This document shows, one piece after another, positions 46,100 to 60,239 of a DNA stretch of 64,000 nt (positions within the stretch are counted from its first letter, which is position 1; the number at the start of each line of letters is the position of its first letter). The notes below the pieces were generated by a model. That model saw nothing but the letters and a program-made list of their open reading frames with translations, was not told the origin of the DNA and did no database searches. The translations under genes were made by a program, and so were the position numbers. The stretch is from positions 10,360,001-10,424,000 of the forward strand of contig NC_091006.1 of NCBI RefSeq assembly GCF_041146395.1, in the 5' to 3' direction. The stretch is from Eulemur rufifrons. Lineage: Eukaryota > Chordata > Mammalia > Primates > Lemuridae.

Positions 46100-46780
46100 C
46101 TGGATCTCCGGGCAGAGAGCGCCTTTCTAGATAGAGGCCAACTGGGGCATAAGGGGGTGGTGACTCAGTTCTCCCCTTGGGGTGTGGAATTGCCAGACTT
46201 AACCCTGCAACTCCTGCCTCTTCCGCCAGAGGGAGATGGTGCCCCACAAGAAGATTTGGAGGTGCAGGGGGCGCCGGGGCGCTCAGCCACAGTCCACACC
46301 CGGCAAGACCCCCGAGAAGGCGTCGGGCAGCTCCTTCCCATCTCCGGACCCGTCTCCTCGCCGCAAAAGTGTGGACAAGGGGCAACTCTAACTGAGTCTG
46401 TCTGGTCATTAGTCACGGGCGGGGAGAAAGTCGCCCTCGGTCACTACATTATTTCCAAGTTTGATTTCTACGCTCAATTTCAAAATTGAACCTTTGAATC
46501 CCAGATTCGAATCTTCCCGGTTCCCAGAGTCGCGAGTTCGACTCTTGCGCTGTCCAAGCGCTGGGATTCCGCGTCTTTCTTCCAAACACCTCAAGTTCAA
46601 AATCCAGCCGTAACTCGAGTTGCCCGGTGACTCCTCGACTCCGGCCGCTGCTCCCGTCCCAAACCTTCCCCTGATCCTAACTTCCAGCCAGTCTTTCTGC
46701 GCCCCGGAATGGGTGGGGTGGGGATGGAGGATTTGGAGCCCCTGGCTGCTAACTCCGCCCGAGGGGCTCTGGGCGGAGGG
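46100..46780. other. Unique sequence with two AP-1 motifs
   Basis: Non-repeat DNA left of the first GC island. TGACTCA at 46,161-46,167 and the variant TTAGTCA near 46,408. A CTCF-like CCGCCAGAGGGAG lies near 46,224. A perfect 7+7 inverted repeat TCAATTTCAAAATTGA sits at 46,474-46,489. Confidence 0.45.
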
Positions 46781-47065
46781 AACGGAAAGTGGCCAGGCCA
46801 AAGGCTCTGGAAGCGGGGGCGCGGCCGGGGGGCGCAGTGACCAGGCTGGCGTCCCCACCCGCCTCTAAACTTAGCCGCGGTGACGCGCGGCCCGGCGATC
46901 GCGGCGGGGCCGGGGACGCAGGGGGGCCCGAATGGAGGGGGGCGGCTAGGCTTGGCGAGCCTCTATTTATAGAGCCCGGAGACCGAAATAGAGCGGAGCG
47001 GAGCGGCCGGGATGACGCGGGAGCCGCCGGGGGCTGACTCACCCGGCCCCGAGCGGAGGCCCCCG
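46780..47065. promoter_or_regulatory. GC island A: MEF2, AP-1 and CRE-like sites
   Basis: About 280 bp of very CpG-rich unique DNA with no exon. Seen: CTATTTATAG (MEF2 consensus) at 46,963-46,972, CCGAAATAG at 46,983-46,991, TGACGCG at 46,881 and 47,013, TGACTCA (AP-1) at 47,035-47,041. CTATTTATAG is also the MEF2 form known from the JUN promoter, and could equally serve as a TATA element. I infer a distal enhancer or promoter between ERCC1 and FOSB. Confidence 0.5.
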
Positions 47066-47329
47066 GATGGGGGACAGTGGAGGCGCCTGGCCCGGACTCC
47101 GTGCCCTCCCGGCACCTCTTCTGCTGGGACATCCCAAGTCTCCACTGGTTTGGCCGTGGATATGCAGCAAACGGGAAGGTCTGCAGCATGAGAGACTGAG
47201 GTTGGATCAGAGGTGGGACTTCCACCAAAGAACCCAGAATGGGGGAACTCTTTATACAAAAAGAGTGGTTGGGAAAGAGGGGAGATGAACCAGACGTATA
47301 CACCTTTTTCTTACCAGCAACAAAACAGA

Positions 47330-47890
47330 CGATTGGAGGCATAGGAGTGACCACAATGACACAGGACAATTGCCATTGCAGCGCATGTCCCCTTCTCCAC
47401 TTGCCATGATTGCTTGCATGCTGTTCCCATTCCCTAGAATGCTCTTCCCTGCCTTCTCAGCCTCAAGAACTCTGTGCCTTGGAGACCTGGTACCTAGCGC
47501 AAAACTCTGTGACCCAGTGAACTGGGAGCCCCATGGGGGCACAGCCAAGGCCTTCTCAGTCATCACCACGTCCCCAGCGCCGCTCAGCACTATACAGGCC
47601 TTAGGAGAGACTAATTGCATGAATAAAAGGTGTTGGTAATAAACTAAACTGATGTTTCCCAAATTACAATGGCAAATGTTTATTTTATGGCGTGTGCCAG
47701 GCATGATTCTGAGAGTTAGCTCCTATGGGACTTGCTACAGCTCCGCAAGGGATGTGCTTTTATTATTTTTATCATCATCACCCCTGTCAGAGATGAAGAC
47801 ACCAAAGCTCAGAGAGGCTGTAAGTACTGATCTCGCTCTGCTTGTAGTCAGAGCTGTCTCAAACCTAGGTCACCTGGCTCCGAGGGTGTT
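47330..47890. repeat. L2 (plus) then MIR (minus)
   Basis: 47,395-47,640: AATGCTCTTCCCTGCCTTCTC, AGGCCTTAGGAGAGACTAATTG. 47,655-47,885: MIR reverse with AGCTCAGAGAGGCTGTAAG. Confidence 0.65.
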
Positions 47891-48299
47891 CGCTTCCCAG
47901 CACACACACTGCTGGGCTCTGTAGAACCCAAAACTAGGGAGTGATTCTCAAAGTGCAGCCCACAGAACCCTGGGGGCGGGTTCCCCAGCACCCTTGCAGG
48001 AGTCCTACAATGTCAAAATCACCATTATAATAATATTAAGACACTTACCCACCTTTTTCACGTTCCTTCTATCTTGAGTACACAGTGCAGCCCGCGCGAA
48101 CACAGCAGACCCAACACAGGAGCGGCCCTGAGGACCCAGCTCTCTTCTGTTAAGCCCAACATGAAAGCAATTTGCAAACAATAAAACAACACCCCTCTTC
48201 CCACTAAGAACTCTGTACCTTCCCACTAAATTTTTGTTTTGTAAAATATGGTTTTCATTAAAAATATGTGATTTATGTTAGCACGAAATTGGTTATTTT

Positions 48300-48438
48300 A
48301 TTTTTTATTTTTATTTTTTACGTGGGTTCTTGTTGTGTTGCTCAGTGTGGCCTCAAACTCCTGGGCTCAAGTGATCCTCCACCCTCACCCTCACGAATAG
48401 CTGAGACTACAGCTGTGTGCCACTGCACCCAGCTACTT
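48300..48438 (-). mobile_element. Alu monomer relic (minus)
   Basis: TTGTGTTGCTCAGTGTGGCC to GCTGTGTGCCACTGCACCCAG. Confidence 0.75.
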
Positions 48439-48477
48439 TTAATTGAATCAATAAATATTTCTTAAATTTCTCAGTTG

Positions 48478-48480
<3 letters not shown>

Positions 48481-48508
<28 letters not shown>

Positions 48509-48778
48509 GAGGCAGAGTCTTGATCTGTCCCCTGGCTAGAGTGCAGTCATGTCATCATAGATCACTGTGACCTCAAACTCCTGGGCTCAAGTGATCCTCC
48601 CACCCCAGCCTACCCAGTAGCTGGGACTACAGGCACACACCACTGCACCTGGCTAATTTTTTCTATTTTTAGTAGAGCCAGGGTCTTGCTCTTGCTTCAT
48701 CTGGTCTCGAACTCCTGACCTCAAGCGATCCTCCTGCCTCCGCCTCCCAGAGTGAGAGGATTACAGGTGTGAGCCTGA
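48481..48778 (-). mobile_element. Alu (minus)
   Basis: 28-base T-tract, GAGGCAGAGTCTTGATCTG to CAGAGTGAGAGGATTACAGG. The middle lacks the TATATGGACA block. Confidence 0.9.
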
Positions 48779-48856
48779 CCAGTTTTGATTTGTAATACAG
48801 TAAATATCGATAGATATCTTCCACACCAACAAAAACTCTTTGAGGTCCTCCAAAAT

Positions 48857-49200
<344 letters not shown>

Positions 49201-49261
49201 GTCCTCCAAAATTTTTAAGAGTGTAAGTGGTCCTGCAACCAAAAAGTTTAAGAATCACTGA

Positions 49262-50100
<839 letters not shown>

Positions 50101-50138
50101 CAGATGCTATTTTTCTAGTTTATTAACTCTTTTCTTTA

Positions 50139-50499
<361 letters not shown>

Positions 50500-50506
<7 letters not shown>

Positions 50507-51110
50507 TATAATCAGTGCTCAATAAATATTGTTGGTTGATCTCCTAACAGGCAACCTGGCCAGATCCTCATATTACAATAGTTTGTGGATTCTCTTACTT
50601 TTTCCCTGAAAATGATCCAAATGGCGGTTTTCTGTCTTGCCTTCCGATCTTTCCAACTCTTTTCTTTTTCCTCTTATAGCATTTGCAAAGGCTTCCAAGG
50701 ACAGTAAAGTGGATCGATTCTCAGTTACTCCACATCACAACCCTCTGAGCTGGCTTATCTCGTCATCCCCATTTTATACGGGGGAAGCTGAGGCACAGAG
50801 AGGTTAGGCTCTTGTCCAAGGTCACACAGCATGTAAGCAACCAAACCAGGACTCCAAGCAAAGCTGGTGTTCTCAACCCCTGCCTTGAAAGAAACTCAAT
50901 AAACATTCTGTATTTTTTTCAAGTAGGCAAAATACCCTGCAAGATTCCTCAGTGACCCCGGAGCTTAGATCGGGAGCTCGGAGCCTGAGGTCTGGTTCGG
51001 GCCCCGTCCTCTCTCTGAGTGTCAGTTTCCTTCCCTGTTAGGGAGGGTTGAAAGAAATGGTCCCTGAAAGCCACGGAAACTCTGCCTTTGGGGTGGAGGG
51101 GACAGGTCCC
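50500..51110. other. MIR (minus) and unique sequence
   Basis: MIR at about 50,720-50,870 (GGAAGCTGAGGCACAGAGAG, GTCCAAGGTCACACAGCATG). The rest shows no exon. Confidence 0.6.
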
Positions 51111-51111
51111 C

Positions 51112-51690
51112 AGATAGATTGTATTCGTTTCCTAACGGCTGCCATAAGAAAGTCCCAACTTAGTGGTTTAAAACAACAGAAACTTATTCTTTCACAGTCC
51201 TGGAGGCTGAAAATCCAAGGTCAAGGTGTCAGCAGGTCACACTCCCTGCAAAGGTCCTGGGAGAGGACCCTTCCTTGCTTCTTCCAGCTCTGGTGGCTCT
51301 AGATGTTCCTCGGCTTATGGCTGCATCACGGGTCTCTGCCTCCCGGGCCGCGTGGCTTTCTCCTCTTCTGTCTCTTACAAGGACAGTCACTGCTGGATTT
51401 AAGGCCCGCCTGGACAATCCAAGATGACTCCATTTGAGATCCTTAACTTTTTTTTTTTTTTTAAATAGAGATGCGGTGTCACTCTTGCTCAGGCTGGTCT
51501 TGAACTCCTGAGCTCAAGGGATCCTCCTACCTCGGCTTCCCAGAGTGCTAGGATTACAGGCGTGAGCCACCGAGCCTTCACTTAATGACATCTACCAAGA
51601 CCCTTTTTATCAATAATGTCACATTCACAGGTTCCAAGTGGACATATCTTTGGCGGGGGCGGGGAGGGCAACATTCAACCCACTACACAG
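51112..51690 (-). mobile_element. MaLR/MER-type repeat (minus) split by an Alu piece
   Basis: GTATTCGTTTCCTAACGGCTG, GTGGTTTAAAACAACAGAAAC, AGTCCTGGAGGCTGAAAATC, then ATCTTTGGCGGGGGCGGGGA and CATTCAACCCACTAC. Alu arm at 51,450-51,573. Confidence 0.65.
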
Positions 51691-51869
51691 ATGAAAACAG
51701 AAACATCAGGAAAATACGCGGCCAGGTTTGGACCAGGAGATGCGCAAACGTCTGTGATGGCCCAGCCCCGTGCCAGCCTGGGATGGCGGGGACTTCTCCT
51801 TTAAAGGACTGTCTCATTCTTCAACTGCTAATGTGAAGTCAAGAGAGGTTCTCTCTCACTCCAAGGGAC

Positions 51870-52080
51870 AGTAAAAGCTGACGCTCCTACAGCGCTTAGT
51901 ATGCACCAGGCCCTGTTCTAAGGGTTTAATATATATCAATTTATTTAATCCTCGAAAAACCCCTATGAGGTAGGTCTTGTCGGGTATCCCCTTTTATAAA
52001 TGCGTAAACTGAGGTGCAGAGAGGTTTGAAGTCGCAGCTTGGGAGTGGAACCCCGCAGTCTAGCTCTGGAGCCTGTGGTC
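51870..52080 (-). repeat. MIR (minus)
   Basis: CAGCGCTTAGTATGCACCAG, CCTATGAGGTAGGTCTTGTC, AAACTGAGGTGCAGAGAGG. Confidence 0.75.
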
Positions 52081-52084
52081 TTCA

Positions 52085-52590
52085 CACTGCATCCTGGTGG
52101 CACATTGTCACATGTTGTCACATCTGAACTTCAAGGAAGCCACACTGCAGATCCACGTTCAGGCCATTGCCCACTGCTGTGCTGTGGGAGATGGCGGCCA
52201 CTGGTCACATGTAGCCCTTGAGCATCTGAAACATGGCTGGCCCAAAATGAGATGTGCCCGGAGTATGAAGCCCATGCTGGATTTCGAAGACTTAGCGTGT
52301 TAAAGACTGTAAAATATTTCATTCATAACTGCTGCTATTGAGTACATGTTGAAATAATACTGTGAATACATTCAGTTAAATATAATGCATAAACAAAATC
52401 ATTTTCACCTTTCTCTTTATATATTTTTTAGCCTGTCTGCTAGAACATTTAAAATTATACATGTGATAGCGGACATGCCTGTAGTCTCAGGCATTCAGGA
52501 AGCTGAGGCAGCAGGATCTCTTGAGATCAGTGGTTCGAAGCCAGCTGAGGAACATAGACTCTGTCTCTATAAAATAAAGCAATGAATAAT
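52085..52590 (+). repeat. Old DNA-transposon-like repeat and an Alu fragment
   Basis: GAGCATCTGAAACATGGCTG, GATGTGCCCGGAGTATGAAG, TGGATTTCGAAGACTTAGC, GAGTACATGTTGAAATAAT. 52,465-52,585 is a diverged Alu right arm. Confidence 0.5.
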
Positions 52591-52815
52591 AAAAGCACAC
52601 GTGTGGGTCCTGCGATCCCATTTCTCAGTATACACCCAAATGAATCGAAATCAGGGTGCCACAGAGATACCTGCACTCCCAAGTTCACGGCAGCATTATT
52701 CAAAATAGACAAGATATGGAGGCAACCCAAGTGCTCATCAGGACACGAGTGGATAAAGAAACTGTGGCATATCTACACGATGGAATGCTACTCAGCCTTT
52801 AAATACACGCCTTTA

Positions 52816-53128
52816 GGCCGGGCGCGGTGGCTCACACCTGTAATCCTGGCACTCTGGGAGGCCGGGGCAAGAGGATCCCCTGAGGTCAGGAATTGGAGAC
52901 CAGCCTGAGCAAGAGTGAGAGCAGTCTCTACTAAAAATAGAAAAAATTAGCTGGGCATGGTGGTGCATGCCTGTAGTCCCAGCTACTCGGGAGGCTGAGG
53001 CAGGAGGATCGCTTGAGCCCAGGAGTTTGAGGTTGCTGTGAGCTAGGCTGACGCACTGCGCTCTAGCGCGGGCAACAGAATGAGACTCTGCCTCAAAAAT
53101 AATAATAATTAATTAATAAAAAAATTAA
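52816..53128 (+). mobile_element. Lemur-type Alu in L1
   Basis: GGCCGGGCGCGGTGGCTCACAC, GGCACTCTGGGAGGCCGGGG, GCTGTGAGCTAGGCTGACGC. Flanks share AAATACA-GCCTTTA. Confidence 0.94.
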
Positions 53129-53463
53129 AAATACAGCCTTTAAAAAGAAGGAAATTTTGCCATGCACAGCAACATAAGTGGAACTGGAGGACACAGAAAG
53201 ACAAATAACACGTAATCTCACTTTTATGGGGAATCTAAAGAAGTCAATCTCATAGAAACAGAGTAGAAAGATGGTTACCAGAGGCTGGGGAGGAGGAGGA
53301 GAAATGGGGAAAGGGAAGATACTGGTGAAAAGGTACAAAGTTTCAGTCAGATTGGAGGAGTATATTTTAGTGATCTATTGCACTGCATGGTGACCACAGA
53401 AATTGCTAAAATAGATGTTTTAATTTATTTTTATAATTGACAAGTAATAATTGTACACACTTA

Positions 53464-53745
<282 letters not shown>

Positions 53746-53850
53746 TAATTAGCATACCCATCAGCTCAAACGTTTATCATTTCTTTGTGTTGGGAACAAT
53801 CAAAATCCTATCTTCTAGCTGTTTGAAAATATATCATAAATTATTTTTTG

Positions 53851-54135
53851 GCCAGGCTCAGTGGCTCACACCTGTAATCCCAGTACTCAGGGATGCCAAG
53901 GGGAGAGGATCACTTGAGGCCAAGAGTTCAAGACCAGCCTGAGCCATATAGCCAGGCGCTGTCTGCATAAAATAATTAAAAACTTTAGCTGTGCACAGTG
54001 GCACCGGCCTGCAGCCCTAGCTACTCAGGAGGCTGAGGAAGGAGGATGGCTTGAGCCCAGTGAGCTATGATTGTGCTACTGCACTCCAGCCTGGGTGACA
54101 GAGCAAGATCTTATCTCTAAAGAAAGAAAAAAGTA
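53851..54135 (+). mobile_element. Old Alu in L1
   Basis: GGCCAGGCTCAGTGGCTCACAC to CTCCAGCCTGGGTGACAGAGC. Diverged. Confidence 0.88.
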
Positions 54136-54197
54136 AGTTATTGTAGACTGTAGTCACCCTACAGTGCTCTAGAACACTAGAACTTATTCCTCTTTTT

Positions 54198-54537
54198 TTT
54201 TTTTTTTTTTGTTTTTAGACAGAGTCTCACTCTGTTGCCCGGGCTAGAGTGCCGTGGCATCAGCCTCGCTCACAGCAACCTCAAACTCCTGGGCTCAAGC
54301 AATTCTCCTCCCTCACCCTCTTGAGTAGCTGGGACTACAGGCATGCACCACCATGCTCGGCTAATTTTTCCATATATATTTTTAGTTGTCCAGCTAATTT
54401 CTTTGTATTTTTAGGAGAGACGGGATCTCGCTCTTGCTCAGGCTGGTCCCACCCTCCTGACCTTGAGCGATCCTCCCGCCTCGCCTCGGCCTCCCAGGGT
54501 GCTAGGATTACAGGCGTGAGCCACCGCGCCCGGCCAA
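54198..54537 (-). mobile_element. Lemur-type Alu (minus)
   Basis: T-tract, TAGAGTGCCGTGGCATCAGC, CCATATATATTTTTAGTTG, GGGTGCTAGGATTACAGGCG. Confidence 0.94.
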
Positions 54538-54699
54538 TAAATTTTTAAAAATGAAAAAATAGTTACCCATATGGTTTGCATGATATTTCTCGTGGACAGT
54601 GCTGGCTCATAGAACTTACCTTCTTCATTTGGGAGGACATCGGGTGCTGGGGTGCCAATTTTTTCTGGGGCCATCGAACCTCATCGAGGTAACTCTACC

Positions 54700-55375
54700 A
54701 GCGAGGCTGCAGTGAGGTCCTGAATTCAAATCCTGGCTCTGGCCCCTCCCAGGCTATGATTCCTTCAATGAGTCACTTGCCCTCTCTGAGCCTCAGTTTC
54801 TTCATCCCGAAACTAGGGATGGTTATTTCTGTCCCCTGCGGGTGTTACGGGACAGAATGAGATCTTGTATGCGAGGGCTTAGCACACTGCCCAGTGTGAC
54901 TGGGGGAGTGACGGGCCGGGCCTAGGTGGAGGGAGTGATGGCAGGTTTCTCTGGGGAGGGCATGGTTGAGTTGGACCCTGAAGGATGGGCAGATGTTCAC
55001 TAGGTGGGGAAGGGTATCCCGGGCAAGGGGAACAGAATGTTTAAGGTTGGGAGGCATGGCAGGGCATATCCCCTTTGGGAAAAGGTGAGATGTCTGGGTA
55101 TTGTTCCAGGGTAGAGTGAATCTGTGTTTGGGGAAAGGCAGGGGGCGAGAGATGAGGTTGCAGAAGGCAGCTGTGTTCAGGCCACTCAGGGAAGCACTAG
55201 GGAGCCATGGCAGGCTTTGAGCAGGGGAGGGCCAGACCAAGGAGCGGGCTTGTGGTTTAGCAAGATCCCTCTGGATGCAAGGGAGCAGGACTGGGGCAGG
55301 AGACAGAGAGGAGGCTGGGGCACTATGAAGTGGGGCTGGAGGGAACACATGAAATCTTTGAAAGACAGAATGGGG
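54700..55375. repeat. MIR (plus) then L2 (minus)
   Basis: 54,715-54,860: AATTCAAATCCTGGCTCTGG, GAGCCTCAGTTTCTTCATCC. 54,890-55,370: GACCCTGAAGGATGGGCAG, GGGAGCCATGGCAGGCTTTG, AGATCCCTCTGGATGC. Confidence 0.8.
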
Positions 55376-55879
<504 letters not shown>

Positions 55880-56007
55880 TTATGGCAGAACCTGAGTCTA
55901 GGTGCAGGACAATGTTGGAGCTGAGACCAGGACGTCATCAGTGCTCAGACGGGGCCAGAATCGTGACAGCGGGAGAAGGCTGAGGGCGTGGTTGGATAAC
56001 TTCACTG

Positions 56008-56280
56008 CAAAGGGCTCAAGTCATGTCCCCCCACAAAATCCATAACCTGAAATCCTAACCCCCAACGTGATGAGGACATGGCCCTCATGAATGGGATTAG
56101 TGCCCTTATAAATGGGACAATGGCAGTCTGCAACCCAGGGGAGAGCCCTTGCCATGCTGGCACCCCGATGAAGAGACTTCCCACCTCCAGGACTGGGAGC
56201 GACGTGATTCTGTTGTCTCTGAGCCTCCCCGTCCCCGCAGTCTACGGTACTTCATTACAGCACCTGAGCTAAGACCCTCA
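56008..56280 (+). mobile_element. MaLR LTR (MST/MLT1A-like)
   Basis: TCAAGTCATGTCCCCCCACA, ATGGCCCTCATGAATGGGAT, TAGTGCCCTTATAAATGGGA. Non-coding. Confidence 0.75.
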
Positions 56281-56599
56281 CCAGCAGCCAGCAATGCCTG
56301 TGGAAGGGGCACCACCCAGGACAGCAGCCTCTGAGCCCAGGTTCTCTCTGGTTGCCATCTGGTCTATGCCTGGGGGCACAGAGATAAGCAGGCCCAGAGC
56401 CCCCAGAGGCCAGCCAGCCGGAAGGGAGGAGGAGCTCGGAATCACACCATAGGAGGCAAGACCAGTCCCCAGCAGCCCATTCCTCCACAGGGTCACAGCA
56501 AGTGATGAATGCAGTCCCCAGAGGACACAGTGATGCATCCCGAGGACTGGGAGCAGTGAGGAGCATCAGGATCAGTTCTTAGGGGGCTTGGAGAGGGAC

Positions 56600-57130
56600 G
56601 GTAAATTAATCAGGAGTCTCTCAGCTTCACGTGCAAACTGGTTAAGGGAAATGTATTGGCTTATCAAAAAAGAAAAAAAAAAAAAAAGCCAAGTGGTAAT
56701 ACCAGCTTAAGTCATAGCTTGATCCAAGGGCTCAACTGATGACATGACGTCTCTGTCCCATCTCTGGGTTCCATATTTCTCTGTGATTTTTTTTCTTCAG
56801 GCAGACTCTCTTTGAGGTATCAAAGTTGGTCTCAGCAGTCCCAGGCTCACACGCCACCCTCTTAGCATTCCCCTAGGGAAGAAATGCTGCCTGCCTAATG
56901 GTTCCAGCAAAAATCCCAGGGCCACCATTCACTGGCCCCAGTTGGGTCACAAGCCCACCTCTGAGCCAATCATTGTCATGAGAGGACAGAGGAACAGGAA
57001 TGCTTTGATTGGCTGGGGCTGGAAGGGAAGGATGGGGTGAGCCCCAAGACAAGCAGGTGAACTGAGATTTAGAAAGGGGTAGTTTCCCAAAGGACAAGCT
57101 AGATGTCATTGGCACAAGGCCAGCTAAGCC
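56600..57130 (+). repeat. Old interspersed repeat, family not named
   Basis: GGGAAATGTATTGGCTTATC, GCTTGATCCAAGGGCTCAAC, GGGTCACAAGCCCACCTCTG, GAGCCAATCATTGTCATG. I know the wording but not the family. Confidence 0.45.
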
Positions 57131-57169
57131 ACAGATGCCCATGTGGCTGAGAGGTGGGAGGGGTGGGGA

Positions 57170-57330
57170 AACAGACTTCCTCATCTGTTAACGGGCGATG
57201 GTACCTTACCTCCTAGGGCTCGGGTGAGCATTCAGTGAAATAATGCAGGTGAGGCATTTAGCAGACTGCTTGGCAGAGAGTAGGTGCTGGATAGATGTTA
57301 GCTATTATTTTAAAAAGAGCAATCAATATT
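57170..57330 (+). repeat. MIR 3' half (plus)
   Basis: TTCCTCATCTGTTAACGGGC, GAGAGTAGGTGCTGGATAGA. Confidence 0.7.
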
Positions 57331-57544
57331 ACTACTGCTAATGATGAGTGGTATCTGTATGCTGGAAGGTGATGAGCTCCCAGGTCCAGGAAGCAACCAA
57401 GCTGGCGCTGAAAAAATCACACAGTGGAAGCTCACGCTATCTACAATCCGCAAGCCCAGTCTCCAACTGGTTCCTCTTCAGGCTTCTGTCTCCAGATGTA
57501 GGAAATGGTTCAGGTGGTTGACTTAACCAAAGATATCACCATTC

Positions 57545-57825
57545 AGGTTGTAGTTAAGTGTCACTTCCTCAGAGAAAGTTCTTCCCTGATTACTCTTAGC
57601 AAAGCATCCCTTTTATTTTAATATGTCATCCTATTTTATTTTCCTTGCAGTGCTTACCACAATCTGAAATCATATTCATTCACTGTCTCCCACATTAGAA
57701 CATCAGCCCCAGGAGGGCAGGGATCTCAGTTCGTTCACTGCTCTGTCCCCATTTGCCTAGCACAGTGCCTGGCACACAGCAGGTCCTTGATACATACATA
57801 TTGAATGACTAGACAAATACTACTA
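57545..57825 (+). repeat. L2 terminus (plus)
   Basis: AGTGTCACTTCCTCAGAGAAAG, TTACCACAATCTGAAATCAT, GAACATCAGCCCCAGGAGGG, CAGTGCCTGGCACACAGCAG. Confidence 0.9.
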
Positions 57826-58049
57826 ATAAACACAAATAGTGCCCAGTTTTCTGAGAGGTAGTGAGTTTCCCATTAAGGGGGGTGTCCAAGCTGAAGCTGA
57901 ACGATCTGTACTTTGCAATTGATGCTTCAAGGCCCCAAACAGGTTCCTCTCCGGACCTCGGTTTCCTCATTTATAAAATGAGTGTGGGTGACTCAAGAAG
58001 GTCAGACTTTTTTAAAAATGTAAAATAAATAAATACAACGGGTGTGGGG

Positions 58050-58485
58050 AGATGGACTCCTTGGCCCGATCCTGCCTGCGACCCCCGCGGGGGCCACCAG
58101 GGGGCGCGGGGCCCCTGCCCAAAAGTCCGCGGTGGACGCGTCTCGATGTCCCTGGAACATTCTGCGTCCCGCCGGCTAGGGCGCTCGGGAACGCAGGAGG
58201 CGAGCGCGGATGCGGGTGTCCGGGGCCGGCAGTCCGGGCGCCTCGCCGTGCGGGGGGCGGGAGGGAGGTGACTCAGACGCGCGCTCCCCGGCCCCCCAAT
58301 GCTCGCGAGGGGGCGCGCACGGCCTCGGGAACCCGCGCGGCGCCGCGTCCATTTTTACCCGAGCGCAGCTAAAAATAGTCGCCGCGCTCGGAGCCGAGCC
58401 CGAAATAGCGGCCCCCAGATAAGGCAGGACGACTCAGCGCTTCCGGGGAGCGGAAGGGGGAGGGAGCGGGGGGGCGGTGCTGGGC
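58050..58485. promoter_or_regulatory. GC island B: CTCF, AP-1, MEF2, GATA
   Basis: Extremely CpG-rich unique DNA with no exon. Seen: CCACCAGGGGGCGC (CTCF core) at 58,094-58,107, TGACTCA at 58,269-58,275, CTAAAAATAG (perfect MEF2 consensus) at 58,369-58,378, CCGAAATAG at 58,400-58,408, AGATAAG (GATA) at 58,418, and CGACTCA, one base from AP-1, at 58,430-58,436. Another TGACTCA lies just outside at 57,989. Probably a distal enhancer of FOSB or ERCC1, or an unannotated promoter. Confidence 0.55.
58094..58107 (+). promoter_or_regulatory. CTCF motif, strong match
   Basis: CCACCAGGGGGCGC is an exact core match in forward orientation at the left rim of GC island B. Confidence 0.65.
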
Positions 58486-59640
58486 TCTGCCCGGCCGAGC
58501 GGGCTCCACCGTCCCCAGCGCACCCCACTCGGTCCTCGCCCCCAACTGCGACCCCATTCCTCATTCCCCCAGCCTGCCACTAGCCTCGCTTCATCCCTGC
58601 GATCCCCCCGCCCCCCGCGTCCCCTACAGGGCAGCCTTCCTCTTGTCCCTCTCCCCATCCTCAGCTTCACCTCTATCCCTCATCCCTGGCCATTCCCTAT
58701 CTTAATTTGCATTCCCAACCTTGCCCCCCCAACTGTGTCCCAACTGGCATTCATCTCCATCCCCCAAACTGCCCCACTCCTGTTCCTATTCTCCCTTCCC
58801 ACCCATCCCAGCGATCTCCTGCCTTCATGAATCTGCCCCCTCCCACCGCCATCCTCCAGGCAACCTCTCTGGGGGCGGGGCGAGGTGGGGGGAGGTCACA
58901 GGAGCCAAGACCGCGAGCACCAGCCTGGGGCTGGGGGTCTGACTTTGGGGTTTGTTTCCGCAGTGGGCAGGGGTAGGCTTCGCTGGGTCTGGTGGGTGGT
59001 TGGGGGGACTAAGTCTGGGCCAGTCTCAGGACTGGGATGAGGCATGGCCGGCATCAGAGCTCATCCTGTGACCAGGGTCCAGACACAGATCCTCCGTCAG
59101 TCATCACGGTTGAAGTCACTGTGTCACCAGAGTCAGGGCCCAGCCTGGGACCCACTTTGCTCACCCATCCCAACTCCACTAAGACTCCTTGGGAGTCGGT
59201 CATTGGACTGAACAGCTCCAGGCAGGGTCTGGAAACAGCCAGACCCTACGCTCCCTGGGTCTAGGTCTACCCCGCTTGCACTTGGATCTGCTATCCTGCG
59301 ACTCTTGCAGTGCGTATTCCATGGATCTTGGGCCTCAAAGACCAACAATGCATTTTCTGGAGGTTCAAAGCCAATACTTGGCATCTTCCAGTCTCTGAAA
59401 TATCACGGGGTAGAGGAACTGTTCTGTCCTGCATGGCCCCAGGGAGCAGGGTGTAGTAGACTTGTTGGTTCAGTGCAAATTTAGGCAGAACTGATTGGCT
59501 GGGGATGGGAGGCAGCCTCGAGTGATGGTAAGGCCCTTGTCCCTGGAGGACACCAAACTCTAGCCAGGTGCCCACTGGTTTTGTTTGGATGGCTGGGGAA
59601 CTCAAGCACCAGCAAAGGGATGGAGCTGGAGGATTGTTTA
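58486..59640. other. C/T-rich unique sequence
   Basis: 58,500-58,870 is a strongly pyrimidine-rich tract (CCCCATCC, CCCCAACTG wording). 58,870-59,640 is unremarkable. No exon or repeat assigned. Confidence 0.4.
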
Positions 59641-60120
59641 AGGCAAGAAGAATCCTATAGTAAGGATCAAAAGTTAGGAGGCTAGAAATGGCAGCAAGGA
59701 CCCAACCACGCAGGGCCTAGTGGGCCATGGTGAGGAGCCTGGACTTTTCCCCTAGGGCAGTGGGGAGCCACAGCAGGTTCTAGGCAGGGGGAGGGACTAG
59801 GGCAGGTTTATGCTTTAGTAAGACTTTTCTGGCTACCTGTGTAGGTAGACTGAGGACGGGAGGGGGGGTTCAGAGGGGCCTGAACCTGGGGGGCTGGAAG
59901 GTGAAGAGAGAGGAGGAGGAGGAAGAAGAGGAGAGAGCAGATTTCAGAGACTGTCAGGAGGCAGGAAGGACCATATCTGGTGGCTGAGAGGCTGTGGGGG
60001 GGAGGGAGACACCCTGGAATAAGGCCCACAGCCCCACCTAGGTGGCAGGGTGGACGGTGGTCATCCCTGACATGAGGCCTGGGAGGAGGAAGGAGCAGGT
60101 GTGAGATAAAGTTTCAGAGT
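59640..60120 (-). repeat. L2 (minus)
   Basis: CACGCAGGGCCTAGTGGGCC, GTGGGGAGCCACAGCAGGTT, AAGACTTTTCTGGCTACC. Ends in a GA-rich run. Confidence 0.75.
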
Positions 60121-60239
60121 CAGTCCAGAGATGGTAATTTTTGAGTAATTTCTAAAATATTTTGTAATCTTGAAAAATGGGTAAATACAAAAGGATGCAC
60201 CATGAAAAAGTAAATTCCCTCCTCCCTCTTATCCCCATT

